A stretch of 64,000 nt of DNA from Hydnum rufescens UP504 (lineage: Eukaryota; Basidiomycota; Agaricomycetes; Cantharellales; Hydnaceae): positions 62,001 through 126,000 of the forward strand of contig MU129089.1 in the NCBI GenBank assembly GCA_014904985.1, in the 5' to 3' direction. Both the position numbers and the translations under genes were made by a program. Numbering within the stretch: position 1 is the stretch's first letter; each line of letters starts with the position of its first letter. This document shows positions 51,501-60,054 of this stretch, in pieces. The notes beneath the pieces are model-generated. The model made no database searches and was not told where the DNA came from. It was given only the letters and a program-made list of their open reading frames with translations.

Positions 51501-53110
51501 CTCAAGGCAACCCACTGGGAGGTCCTCGGTCGCTCAGGTTTCTAGGCACAGGTGTTAGGTTGGAGACCGGATAAGGTGGGTATTTAGTTTCTGCGCACAT
51601 GATATCCTGGGACTTGAGTATAATGCAAGCATTCGCCGCTTTCGCAATCAAGTGTAATCAGCTGATTCATTTCTGGTTCCTCAAATTTGCAGCCTGAGCC
51701 AGTGGTGCAGCTAAATGACGCCGGCCCTTTGATGTTGTCCGTGAGGAATTCGGATATATCTACTCACTACGATAAGGACACCCGACTGCTTCTTGCGGAA
51801 GGAATGGACGCACCGATAGAATCTGCCTCCCCACAAAGCATCTTGCCAGGGATACAACTGCCCTTGATGTGGTCACATTTATACGAGGTGATATTCCCGT
51901 CATACCCCACATCAATAGATGTGGTACAAGTATCCAGCGCACAATAGAAAGATTCAACCTTGCCGATCCAGAACTCGAACCCGCAAGTTTCATCGGCTCG
52001 GTTACACGAAAATGTGACCTGAGGGGGTCGGCCGGGAAGCATATCCAAAATTTTGCGGTCTACCAAGTGGATCGCTTCAGCTTCAATACCAGCACGTGAT
52101 CGGTAGCGGCGGCAAGCGCCAATCCCCGACTCTAATGACAGGCATGGGGATGCATTGGTTCAAACTATCATCATCTGGGGCCATATTCCACCAACAGCTA
52201 TATTACACCGATCCCGCTCGCGGGAATGTTATAATCAGACTCGCAGTGGAACGACCGAGTCACGTGTTCACTACTGCGCTCCATCCACTCCACCTCCCCT
52301 CTCCTCTACATTAGTTTTGCATTAGTTTTTGGACACCCCTTTTTCTTGACTCGCAGTTAGACAAGCGGGGGTGCGATAGAGTCACGTGCTCCCGAGTGCG
52401 CTCCAACTCGAGCTCTCCGTCGAACAGGTGAATACAAACAAAGCGGGTAACTCTGCAGACTGTATAGCCATGAAAGCACAGTGTACATTGAACATGCCGG
52501 ACAGCAAGCAAGACGTCTCATTGGATTAAGCAAAGTATGCACAGCCTTGGAAACACAGCCTTGGACATCGGAAATGAAAGTCCTGGTCTTGTGACGTCCA
52601 AAATCCCCCCTCAAACCCTCTCTTACTTACGTAAGAGTCGGGGACGCAATTTATGAACTTACTAGTAAGATCACACATCTGATAGTTATGGATTACTGTG
52701 TCGCCGCCTTTGTAACATGTCATGTTTTGTTCCACCTCACTATCGAAAGGGGCGACCATTCCACTGATAGGGAATCTGCTACACGCATTATCCAGTTGGC
52801 ACACTGGAAGACTCTAGGAAATGAGTATCAAGAATCAACGCAAAGCACGGTTCTATTCTCACCGTTACAGTTAATACTTCCCCACCCATCTTTGCACCCA
52901 CACTCTTCACCGTCGGGCCGCGGTATCGATGCGTCCCGTCAGCCAGGGAGCCACACTCTGAAAGCGTAGGTGAATTGGAAGCAAGGTCCGAAGGAGGATC
53001 AAGAATACATACGTGGAGTCAAGCAGTCAATTCCTCCGAAGCCAGGTGGACATTTGCATTGGCCGTCGTATAGATTGCATTCGCCGAACTGCGGATGGGA
53101 AGCAGGTGAG
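48568..53110 (-). CDS. ADP1-type ABCG transporter with EGF-like ectodomain, 5' end lost
   Basis: Fungal ADP1-like half-transporter with a large luminal/extracellular N-terminal domain. Visible: EGF-like [20 protein letters not shown] near 53060; [59 protein letters not shown] and [20 protein letters not shown]; a helix near 51480; then the nucleotide-binding domain with Walker [10 protein letters not shown] (51190), [15 protein letters not shown] (50810), [14 protein letters not shown] and [21 protein letters not shown] linker (50300-49950) and an ABC2 membrane domain follow: [40 protein letters not shown] and [20 protein letters not shown]; stop 48568. Its substrate is unknown. No signal peptide exon was found upstream; sequence from 53144 on belongs to a different, glutamine-synthetase-like gene, so the 5' end appears lost. 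The intron at 52060-52662 is 603 nt, against about 55 elsewhere. Confidence 0.85.
52123..52644. mobile_element. 522-bp terminal-inverted-repeat element inside an ABC transporter intron
   Basis: Bounded by TCCCCGACTCT (52123-52133) and its exact reverse complement AGAGTCGGGGA (52634-52644). It lies wholly inside the intron 52060-52662, whose donor (ACTA|GTAAGT on the minus strand) and acceptor (GTAG|ACCGC) join CDLT to [10 protein letters not shown], the expected protein sequence. It carries CACGTG sites and internal GAGTGCGCTCCA/GCGCTCCATCCA-type repeats. No ORF of note. Target duplication is unclear (CGCCAA against CGCAAT). Likely a MITE tolerated because it is spliced out. Confidence 0.65.
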
Positions 53111-53490
53111 AATCAAAAGTCGAGCGCCCGTGATCCAATGGATTCAGGCATACTCAACTACGCGCCTCAAAGTCGATCTTGGGCATAATGGCGCAGAGAG
53201 CGCCTTTCCGGGGGTCGGCTCCTTTTCTTCGAACCAACCATCACAGAGGCAGTTCCCGTTTCGTACGGGCACATCCTGAGGGTGCTCATGTCTGGAACGT
53301 AGAGATACTCGCCAGACGCACTGAATCCCTCGGCGACGGTGACTTCTACCATTCCCAAGGCGACTTTTGGAACGTGAAATCCCGGACGCTGGGCGGAAAG
53401 TATTTTGGCGAAATAAGCATATGGGATCGCTTTGTAGCGAGTGTTGTTGATGAAATCGACACAAGTTAGGCGGATGTACTGCACGGTACT

Positions 53491-53498
53491 TCGAAGAC
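53491..53498. repeat. 8-bp target site duplication, left
   Basis: TCGAAGAC immediately before the terminal inverted repeat, identical to 54965-54972. Confidence 0.85.
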
Positions 53499-53589
53499 TA
53501 GGGTGCTGTCTAAAAGGTTCCGGCCGGTTTTAGACCGCCAAAAAGGTCAGTGTTTTAAACACCCCCCTGTTTAAAACATAGTTTTAAAC

Positions 53590-54123
53590 CAGACTCCTAC
53601 CCAGTCGTCTGTCACGTGTGCCTCATTTCTCCGAGAAACAGCCGAGAAACGAGAAATGAGGCAAACCTGACAGACGACTGGCAAACTATGTGTTGTGCTT
53701 TATTTGTGCCGGAAATTTATCACCTTGAGGAGACCTGGAGGAATTGGTCTCCTATCCGACTGATTGAGAGATATCTGAGTGACAATGGAGATCATCAATG
53801 TTATCGCTAAATCATTCCCATTCCCACTAGGGCAAAGGAGAACCAAGCTCATAGGCTACTTTATTTCCTCCTGACAGTGACAGTGTAATATAGAGAAAAA
53901 CTAGGCATTGGGTTCTAATTACATGGATATGTGAAGGTTAAGAGAAATGATGATGGGGGATCACTTCCTCCAGGTCTCCTCAAGGCAATAAATTTTCCGG
54001 GACAATAAAGCACAACACATAGTTGCCAGTCGTCTGTCAGGTTTGCCTCATTTCTCGTTTCTCGGCTGTTTTCGGAGAAATGAGGCACATATGACAGACG
54101 ACTGGGTAGGAGTCTGGTTTTAA
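53590..54123. repeat. nested inverted repeat: two palindromic units facing each other
   Basis: About 165 bp at 53590-53753 is the near-exact reverse complement of 53955-54123, with a spacer of about 200 bp. Each arm itself contains a palindrome: CAGTCGTCTGTCA ... TGACAGACGACTG with GCCTCATTTCTC/GAGAAATGAGGC inside, about 85 bp. The structure is therefore a hairpin whose arms carry their own hairpins. It probably represents a separate element inserted in the hAT-like transposon, flanked by CCAGACTCC/GGAGTCTGG. Confidence 0.8.
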
Positions 54124-54257
54124 ACATGCTACATATAACTATGGTCGTTCACTAGAATACTATCTCTTCCTCCACCATAAAGACTTTGGGCCCACCAGTG
54201 GTGGCCTTGGTTACTACTCCTATAGCTGCATGCTCCTGAAGTCCTTCTGGTGCCCCT

Positions 54258-54598
54258 TCAACCAGCATACTGCTCAACCCATTTGGCCAGTGGGTCATTT
54301 GGATGGCCGTCCCAGTACTTTTCAATTACATCTATGACCCCTTCCAGACTAGGCCCATGTTCATGAAAGGTAATTAAGCGCTCGAGTGTGTCTTTCTGAA
54401 CAATGTGATCCGCAAATGCAAGTTCAAGATCACAATTGACAACACCTCCTTCTGACTCAATTTTCTCAAGCCAATCTTGATCAATACTGTAGTGTGAAAA
54501 GGATACACAGCTTCAGATTGCTGAGGGAGAGTGAGGGAATCAAGGATATGCTGCAGGTGTTGCAGGGCACTTAGTTGAACCCTGAAGGGCTCAGACAT
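54258..54598 (-). pseudogene. small ORF carried by the hAT-like element, frameshifted
   Basis: Reads MSEPFRVQLSALQHLQHILD and SLTLPQQSEAVYPFHT, then one frame change, then DWLEKIESEGGVVNCDLELA, FADHIVQKDTLERLITFHEH, GPSLEGVIDVIEKYWDGHPN, DPLAKWVEQYAG, stop at 54258-54260. The total span is not a multiple of three. It looks like a once-coding cargo or transposase-associated ORF. The family was not recognised, and no transposase catalytic residues are visible. Confidence 0.45.
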
Positions 54599-54964
54599 TG
54601 TAGTAGTGAGGGAGGATGGGGTTGATGAAGAATCGGTGTGGAGCCACTTAGATTCGCACAACAACAAGAACAATAGAGCGTTTGATCAGAGCTCAAGCAA
54701 ACGCTTGAGGGAACTTCGGTACATCCCAAGAAAGTATACTAAGCAATATGCTGACTAAGCAATGAGCACTAGAGCTCGCACTTCCCAGTTCCAACAGGGG
54801 TGTGCTCATAGAAATCGGGAGAACATTGACTACTCGGCGCAAATGCCGAGGGTATTTTAGACACCAAAAAGTCTGACCTCAGGTTTTAGGCGCATTTTTA
54901 ACCCGGTCAAAAAGGGGTTGTTTAAAACATAGTTTAAAACAACCAGGTATTAGACAGCACCCTA

Positions 54965-54972
54965 TCGAAGAC
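54965..54972. repeat. 8-bp target site duplication, right
   Basis: TCGAAGAC immediately after the terminal inverted repeat, identical to 53491-53498. Confidence 0.85.
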
Positions 54973-55249
54973 TAGCGAACGAAACGTTCGAAAAGTGCGT
55001 GGGGGTGCCGATTGCAGGCGTGTACTCGACACCATAATCTGAAGATATCTGGGATGGGGGGGTTGAGCTCTTGTTCCAAGATTTACAGTAAAAATCGTAC
55101 CAAACGGCACTATTGAATAGCCTGAAAATGGTGGTGCAGATCTAGATGGCGAGTCAAAATGAGCAATCCTGCGTGTAGCCACATTTGCTTGATTCGGAGG
55201 GTGTGCGGAGTTACCACACGCTGCGCCGCCCATGTACAGTATTGTATGT

Positions 55250-58010
55250 CTGAGTCATGTCAGAGTGTACTTCCACCCGCTAGCTTTGATCGGCCCTGTG
55301 TTTTTTTGGCCGGTGTCCATCTCCAATGCACTTCCTGGACCTGGATCTGTTCACCGCTGCCCAATACCTCTCATTCAAACTGTATCAATCGGATCCATCA
55401 CTGTCTCCGCCTCCTGCAGTTCCAGATTCTTCAGACAGACCTACGGAAGGGCAGCCCTCAAGTCCCTCTGCCAAAATCTCCCCAAATAGTATAGTCCTTC
55501 CCTCGTCAAGACCAATGTGTCACCAGTTCGGAATAAAGAACGACTGTACCTGTCCAGTCCTCTCGCTCCCCAATCGCCCACCTATATCTATAACACTACG
55601 CACTGTGATCTATTTTCCAGAGTCCTTGATCCGTTATACAATTCTCGAAGAGTCGCAGAGTCTGTTCTGTTGTGCCTGCCAATGACTTTATCAATATACC
55701 GCTTTGCTGCAAGCAACGACTCGCAGATGAGCACTCGTGCGTTGGGGATTGTTCTCCCATACGGGATATTTATTTGGTCTGCCGCCCGAACGTAGAGCTA
55801 GCTACTCTAGGGGGGTTCTCCGCTGCCATCTCCATATTATTACGCCTATCAACTAGTCTTGCATGGACCGTCGAACTGAATGACTTTGGCCCTCATCTTG
55901 GCCGGAACCGTAAAGAACCTGGCCGAACAGTGGATCGCAAGGGAAGACGATCCTCTCTGACGTCTTCTCACGTACGGTATGTGTCCCCTATTCATGACCG
56001 ATTCATGGAACTATCGGTGCGCGGCTGTTTCTTTTAAATTTTTCTCTTCATTAATGCAGCATAAAAGGTGACGGTTATCTTATGGCCTCCTTATCGGTCC
56101 GCAAGCATGTTGTACCAAACAAAAATCTTGTGCGTTGCCTTATCGGTCGCCTTCTTGGCTGATTGAGGCGCCATACACCTCGAATCTTCCTCCATCTGCT
56201 CTCACTGCTTTGATGCATTCACGACGCGCTTTTGTCAAACTCACAACTCTGTGCTCTTTTGTGCTTCTTCTACACCTCATAGCCTCAAGTTTCCGGCAAC
56301 GATTCTTTGCCAACGCCTCCATCAGCGACACGCTCCCCCAAAGCGAAGCTGAAGAACACTCTTGTATTTCGCTCTAATGTGTTCCACGACGATCGCGTTG
56401 ATCACATTTCATTCTTTCGATATACATACGTTGGCATCCGATATCTTTGGCCCGGCTCGGTCTTCTGTTTCCTGGCGGTGCATTCCAGTCATTGCCCGTA
56501 TACTCTCAGACTTAACAAATTTTGATGTCTGTGTCATATCAACGTACTATCCGTGCTATCAATTCACTCTCTACCTGCTTATTCGACTCGCTCGCGGAGG
56601 CTCCACTCTGGGAGAGGCGGGTATTGTGGCCCAAGGGGCAACTGCTCTCTTCATGGAGACCGTGAATATTACCAGATTTCGAGTATGAAGCCGCTCGAGC
56701 CTCTGATCCTATTGGAATTTGACAGTTGTTGTATGTGCAGATATGGCCCCAAACTACCCCCTTCGTAAAGACCTTTAGAATCCCAGGATCACTACCCATA
56801 TTCCAACTGGCGTTAATACCCGGGGCAATACTCTTTGGTTTCCTTCTAGCTCGTGCGTTGTCCCATAATATCGCCCAGAAACCGTCCCGGAGGCTGAAAT
56901 ATCCAGAACAGAGGGAGTTTCAGCGACGAGCTTTAGCGAGTGGATTCCACGTTGGGGTATTATTAATTGTAGGCGTCATAATTGGGATGTGGACGCGGTG
57001 GTGTCTCGAGGACCGCAATCCACGGCTCTGAGTGATTTTCAGAAGGCAGATCACCCTGGAGCCGGCCAGGATTGATTGCATATTGGTTTTGGACGGCGCT
57101 TTTCAGCATTGTCTGGTGGAACAGCCAATTAACGAGCGGTGGACGTGATCGGGTATTGCTTCCGCGCTGAATACTGCTGGGACTGAAGACGATGGAGTAG
57201 GAACGGGAAGGGCTGGACTTTCTAATGTCGCAACGGCCCTGTTAGGCGCAGCTAACCATCAAGTATCGTTTTTTAGTGTCAATTCACGTCCCAAATTCTT
57301 TCATGCACTTGCCGTCATTATGTTTATCCCGGGATCACGTTTGACGTGAGTGGATTGTGCCATTGTTACTCAGCGGGGAATGATATCAGCCAGCATTCAC
57401 TCACCTGGCCTTCAGTGTGGCATTTTCTGTGTTCATTTTCGCAGAATATGTGCCGTATTTCGCGCTGTATCCCTTTGGCGTGGCGGGCGGTTCACCGATT
57501 CCTGAGCGAGTTTCTCGACGAGAAGGACAGTGGCTCGGTTATTCTCACTGGATACGCTGGACCTCTGTGGCTTGAGAGGTTGGCACTTTGTGTTTGTCAA
57601 AGTCCGAATAATCATTTGTGTTCTCATAGCCCGTCGAGGCTATGGGATTTTGCAGGAGTTCTTGTTCTAGGGGTGGTTGGTAAGGTTCCTATAGAGACTT
57701 TCAAATCAAATCCGTCATTGGAGGCATCTGTCGCTGGGAAATGCTTCGGAAGACACCCTTGCTCCTACGCGTCGGGAAAAACAATAGAAGGAAGTGCTGC
57801 GTTCGCTATGTCCGTGTTTTTGTGTGCCCTACTACTTCAATTATGCCGGGTCGTGGAACCTTTCTCGGTACGTCGTCTTTTGTTCCGTGATTCGGAGGAT
57901 TATATCCTGATATCGAGAATCCCAGGTATGGTGCTATTTCTGTGCACATGCGCCTCGGCGCTATTGGAGGCATTCAGCATGCAGAGCGACAACGTGGTAG
58001 TACCATTTTT
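55250..58010 (+). pseudogene. dolichol kinase copy B (inverted unit), frameshifted
   Basis: The most complete copy 5' to 3', opposite in orientation to A and C. The N-terminal region reads MHFLDLDLFTAAQYLSFKLY and SLSPPPAVPDSSDR, then VRNKERLYLSSPLAPQSPTY, DLFSRVLDPLYNSRRVAESV, MTLSIYRFAASNDSQMSTRA, LGIVLPYGIFIW. A 4-bp deletion relative to copy C near 55770 shifts the frame before NVELATLGGFSAAISILL. A second one-base deletion near 56350 (SEAEEHS instead of SEARRTL) shifts it again. IWPQTTPFVKTFRIPGSLPI, LIPGAILFGFLLA, RRLKYPEQREFQRRALASGF, RFLSEFLDEKDSGSVILTGY and SGKTIEGSAAFAMSVFLCAL follow. Downstream it joins the reverse complement of an HNH gene 3' end. Confidence 0.8.
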
Positions 58011-58019
58011 TATTACGAG

Positions 58020-58348
58020 TTTATTAGTACTAGCTGGAATTGAGGACAGTGTGATACAACTTCTAGTAGCAAAGGCACAAATAAATAGTAGCTTTATTCA
58101 CAGAACAGGTCATGCAGCGCAACTTTCACTTGACATTGCTCCTCACACGGCTTTGCCACTTCTTGATGTTCTCCTCTGCAGTACCCTCCCAAGATCCAGC
58201 TGCTGGTTCGAAATTTGGTTGTTCACTTCAGAATCTCTAGATCCGCAGGCTTTGTGAATGGATTTGTCAGGGTGTTCTGGGAGGGCCAGTGTCCGCTGAA
58301 TGCATTTTGGGGACAACTCGCCCAGATTTCGCACGAGAGGTAGAGGGA
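58020..58348 (-). pseudogene. HNH-nuclease gene 3' fragment (inverted unit)
   Basis: Reverse complement of 59784-60120: it encodes the conserved HNH-protein tail (TLTNPF, SFCEQPNF-like, PAAGSW and the AEENIKKW region) and 3' UTR, then stops abruptly at GAGGTAGAGGGA (58348). It marks the inner end of the left palindrome arm. The N-terminal half is absent on this strand. Confidence 0.8.
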
Positions 58349-58439
58349 TCCTCTGTCAGTGCACATAGCCCTCGCGCCTCTCGCACTACAACTTGGAGTT
58401 CTCGGCTTGAGTCACGGAAACACTGAGAGCGCTGCCGTC

Positions 58440-60054
58440 ATGTCTCTAGAGGATATTCATCGACATCTCTAAACCACATCCATTGAACCTTTGCGACGGC
58501 CTCCCCTTCCCTTCCTCTGAAAGTACCATCTCTCACATATCTGCAACAGAGGCCTTCATCACCGGGATAAATCAGCGCAACAACTCCTGATGCATTGTCT
58601 GTGGTGAGGATGATGAAGTTGTCCTCGAGCATGTGCATATTATCCCCAGAGGCGAGATGCAGATGGTATGTCCATCATACCTATTACATTTTATTGGTAC
58701 TCATCAAGCTTGCGAAGTGGGAGGACTTGCGTGCCAGACACTTCATTCCCAATCAAGCTAGGTCTGTAATGCACGAGGGGAGGAATGGTATCTTGTAGTG
58801 TAGGACTCATCATGGCCAGTTTGATGAATTCCGCTTTTACCTTCGCTGGGTGCCAGAGGTCCGTTAATCCCCGCCCACAGTATGGTCGTCTCCACTTTAT
58901 TATTATTATTTTCCTCTAGGCCAGGTGCTTCGTCTTCATAAATCACTCTGGTAAATCCTCATTACAAGTGTTCCATGGTCGGGCTGTCCGGCTCTTTCCA
59001 GACAGTGGACGCTTGCCATTCCATGGAGCCTTCCTTGTCCATGAGATGCGAGTCCGTGGATTTTGGCCTTTCGCAGATGATCCTATAATCACTGTTCCTC
59101 TTCCTCTGCAAGGGTCGCCGTCCCGGATACCCTGTCTCACCTATGACCATAAATCCCGGGTACCCAGGGAGCGACAGAACAGGCGCGACCCCCGAATACT
59201 GGAATACCACTCCCCCACCCAGAGGCCCAGCACCGCCGATTGCAACATTATACGAGTTGAGTCTTAATGCATATTTTTCTTTCAAGGCCGTACACCTGAC
59301 TGTTTCCTGCCCTTTCTTTCGTTCTGTTCCTCTTGAATTGGGCTGCCCTCAGTCCAGATGACCCCCGAACTTATCCTCCACCACCCACGCCTGGCCTACC
59401 CATGTCCCAATCATTACAAACAGGCCCCACACCCAAATTGTGAATGCCCCCATCAAAAGCGGGAGGGGATGTCTAATCTCACCCCAATGCTTTCTAGCGT
59501 GGGTGCTACCACATATCAATCACTTTATGATCCCACTTCCCATCCCATGGCAGGCCTGGATTCAGGATGGTCCCAACAATGATGAAAATGGTCATGATGA
59601 TGGTGGTGGTGGCGGTGGTGATGATAACGATGCCGGTGATGATGATGATGGTGGACCCGGTGCCGATGACAACAATGGTGGTGATGGCGGCAACAGTGAT
59701 GATGATGGCAACAGCGACAGGGTCATGAGAAGTTCTGGTGCCAAGAGCAACAGAATACATTTCCACCCACTCACAAATGTCGGTCCCTCTACCTCTCGTG
59801 CGAAATCTGGGCAAGTTGTCCCCAAAATGCATTCAGCAGACACTGGCCCTCCCCGAACACTAACCCTGACAAATCCATTTGCAAAGCCTGTGGATCTAGA
59901 GATTCTGAAGCACTCCTTTTGTGAACAACCAAATTTCGAACCAGCAGCTGGATCTTGGGGAGGGTACTGCAGAGGAGAACATCAAGAGGTGGCAAAGCTG
60001 TGTGAGGAGCAATGTCAAGTGAAAGTTGCACTGCATGACCTGTTCCGTGAATAA
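58440..60054 (+). pseudogene. HNH-nuclease-domain protein, copy 3, degraded
   Basis: Starts MSLEDIHRHL followed at once by a stop (TAA), where copies 1 and 2 continue. The homologous sequence goes on as LCDGLPFPSSESTISHISAT, EAFITGINQRNN, a second stop (TGA in place of an Arg codon) just before CIVCGEDDEVVLEHVHIIPR, and a TAG within the segment before CRTHHGQFDEFRFYLRW. Then LVHEMRVRGFWPFADDP, a long Asp/Gly/Asn-rich linker (59580-59720), RAKSGQVVPKMHSADTGPPR, TLTLTNPFAKPVDLEILKHS and NFEPAAGSW. An extra G near 59958 shifts the frame of the final residues. The CpG-poor sequence and the C-to-T origin of several stops indicate methylation decay. An inserted stretch around 59140-59460 is not present in the other copies. 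Confidence 0.75.

Larger units (their letters stand above)
53499..54964. mobile_element. hAT-like non-autonomous DNA transposon
   Basis: 1,466 bp with terminal inverted repeats TAGGGTGCTGTCTAA (53499-53513) and TTAGACAGCACCCTA (54950-54964), exact reverse complements. It is flanked by an identical 8-bp direct repeat TCGAAGAC at 53491-53498 and 54965-54972. The 8-bp duplication and A-rich subterminal GTTTTAAAC motifs fit the hAT superfamily. No hAT transposase is present, only a small ORF and a nested palindromic repeat. The insertion lies in the coding sequence of the glutamine-synthetase-like fragment; the reading frame is continuous if the element and one target copy are ignored. Confidence 0.85.
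53144..55090 (-). pseudogene. glutamine-synthetase-like (FluG-type) 5' fragment, split by a transposon
   Basis: Minus-strand reading from about 55045: DYGVEYTPAIGTPTHFSNVS and FASLR, then a 1.47 kb transposon insertion, then in the same frame from 53490 STVQYIRLTCVDFINNTRYK, AIPYAYFAKILSAQRPGFHV, PKVALGMVEVTVAEGFSASG, EYLYVPDMSTLRMCPYETGT, ASVM. This is the N-terminal beta-grasp part of glutamine synthetase-like proteins (VRxxWVDLxN, RPG, GEYLYVPDxSTLRxCPY). After ASVM one base is missing and the family sequence GWFEEKEPTPGKALSAPLCP continues in the next frame to a stop at 53144-53146. The catalytic barrel is absent: the sequence passes directly into ABC-transporter exons. A three-fold broken pseudogene fragment. 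The 5' intron acceptor (CTTCAG) is at about 55046; the upstream exon was not identified. Confidence 0.7.
55250..58348. repeat. large palindrome, left arm
   Basis: Inverted copy of 59784-63100, containing dolichol kinase B and an HNH 3' fragment. The inner boundary is sharp: homology ends at 58348 (TAGAGGGA|TCC) against 59784 (CGG|TCCCTCTA). The outer end is less sharp, at about 55250 against about 63100 (CTGAGTCATGTC...). Confidence 0.85.

Noticed and set aside
53491..54973. Mutator-like element with a 9-10 bp target duplication
   Set aside because: An extended near-match flanks the element, but taking TAGGG...CCCTA as ends gives perfect TIRs and an exact 8-bp duplication, which fits hAT better.
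55159..55494. Alternative plus-strand protein starting MSNPACSHICL
   Set aside because: It overlaps the better-supported dolichol kinase N-terminal frame in another phase and has no homologous frame in copy C.
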